DNA of 64,000 bases from Enchytraeus crypticus (Eukaryota > Annelida > Clitellata > Enchytraeida > Enchytraeidae). The position numbers and the translations under genes are program-made. The stretch is taken from positions 1,112,001 through 1,176,000 of the forward strand of contig CAJHZI010000518.1 in the NCBI GenBank assembly GCA_905160935.1, given 5' to 3'. Position 1 is the stretch's first letter. Each line of letters begins with the position of its first letter. Positions 62,827 to 64,000 of this stretch are shown in pieces. The notes under the pieces are model-generated. The model did no database searches. It saw nothing but the letters and a program-made list of their open reading frames with translations, and had not been told where the DNA came from.

Positions 62827-64000
62827 CAAGAGTCAAACAATATGGTATTTCTATCATTTTCATTTGATCACGAACTCTACGACTGCTACAATGCTCTCTG
62901 ACTTCATCACTGGAATAATAGAACCCCATTCATTTATTAATTAAACAATTAAATAGAGTACTTAATTGAGAGGACCCCATCTTTATAAAACATTAAGATT
63001 CCAAAAGACCACATCTTTATAAAACATTAAAATTCCAAAAGCGCACCTCCATTGCAATCTTATTCAGTTTTATATAACATAATGACATTTATCATAAGGA
63101 TTTAGTATCTGGTTCTGTTAGCAAGGAGTGCTAAAATGGACAGAGAGGGAAATGGTGTACTATGAGATATAAACCCCTCTTAAAATTCTAAATCCTGGTT
63201 GACCACAGTACGTACAGTATTAGTAGAACAATAGCAGACAGTCAAACATTTAGCCTAGAACAATCCATATCTAAGTTGCATTGTGTTGCATTCACAATAT
63301 ATATGGCAGCCCTGCATTGGGAGTGCAACTGAAAATAAAGCACGTTGAACACTATCAATAAAGCACGTAGAACACTACGAGTCATTCTTTTAGTATTTGC
63401 CTGGTCAGAGAACATATCATCAGCACCGCCCATCCCTTCACTTCTCAGGACACAGTGCCACACTGAAATTTTAAGTATTATAGGAAGATAAACTTTAATT
63501 ATTTCTCTAATGCTGAATTACGTATCTTCATGGTTTATGTTTAAATGATCTGTGAGCTTGGCTATTGATGGATGGAAGAAAATACATTTTTTCTTTATAA
63601 GGAGAGATGAATCCACTGTATGAGATTCTTTACAAAAATTTAAATTTCTGCAGTCTAAAAACTCAGTTAAGTAATATCCTATATAGTAACACAAAATTGT
63701 GAGTTAAAGCTATATTTTAACTCAATTCAAAACAGTTCTGTTACTATTAGTAGCTGCTACTAACTGTATTACCTCACAGGGCTTACGCTCTTTTGCGGCA
63801 ACCCTCTTCTTCTTGATTATTTATTTAATTCCATGTTGAATTTGCTGTTATAACGTTTATTACGTCATGATAAACAAATAAAAGGGTTGAATGTAAAAAA
63901 CTGATTTAAAGTGATTCTCTAACTAACATTGATATAATTAAAAGTAAACTCAAAAGTTAACTTTTCTCTAACTTGCACACCACCGCTGGTAATTTTAATA

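Noticed and set aside
63242-63463. Minus-strand ORF with MTRSVLRALLIVF as MRPS31 targeting-peptide exon
   Set aside because: No clear donor in the right phase and no similarity beyond a generic hydrophobic-basic start; kept unassigned.

Overview
This window is a gene-sparse, AT-rich stretch of an invertebrate animal nuclear genome. The genes have many short exons with GT-AG introns. TA, CT and ATT microsatellites are frequent, and there are several SINE, LINE and DNA-transposon families plus one complete Polinton/Maverick. I cannot name the species; a marine or other non-vertebrate bilaterian fits the gene and repeat content.

Host genes, left to right. (1) The last exon of a probable Cys-loop ligand-gated ion channel subunit (+, 1495-2042). 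(2) A ten-exon HAP40/F8A-type gene, the huntingtin-associated 40 kDa TPR protein (-, 2961-11473); its exons join in phase to a 319-residue protein. (3) A ten-exon TRPC-type cation channel (+, 20952-51054); its exons join in phase to 746 residues. (4) The 3' part of the mitochondrial ribosomal protein MRPS31 gene (-, 53457-59808, six exons seen). The TRPC and MRPS31 genes converge.

Mobile DNA. TRPC intron 4 (25764-42133) holds a 13,586 bp Polinton (27322-40907). It has ~300 bp terminal inverted repeats (TIRs) and a perfect 6 bp target duplication (ACTAGC), and it sits inside an older LINE whose halves lie on either side. The Polinton carries a protein-primed type B DNA polymerase, integrase with chromodomain, packaging ATPase, adenovirus-type protease, major and probable minor capsid proteins, a pX-like peptide, a phospholipase A2-like protein, a phage-fibre-like protein and several small DNA-binding proteins. 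Many genes carry frameshifts or stops, so this copy is defective, but several are intact. Most intact starts share a TATATAAAATG context. Elsewhere there are hAT elements (one nested in a LINE and partly tandem-duplicated), Tc1/mariner-like elements with long TIRs, an LTR-like pair enclosing an immunoglobulin-fold relic, at least three SINE families, and pieces of three non-LTR retrotransposon families.

A recurring host oddity is tandem repeats that abut or contain splice sites. A 43 bp array is built from the TRPC exon 8 acceptor and exon start. A 53 bp triplication covers the TRPC exon 2 donor. An AAT/ATT palindrome lies directly against the TRPC exon 3 acceptor. A 31 bp array with a 215 bp higher-order period lies 26 bp from a HAP40 acceptor.

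Stretches longer than 300 bp in which I see no gene or named repeat: 11475-13280, 19771-20380, 24591-25080, 49485-49870, 51055-51680, 51915-52550, 52765-53450, 60830-62140 and 62830-64000, plus parts of the larger introns.
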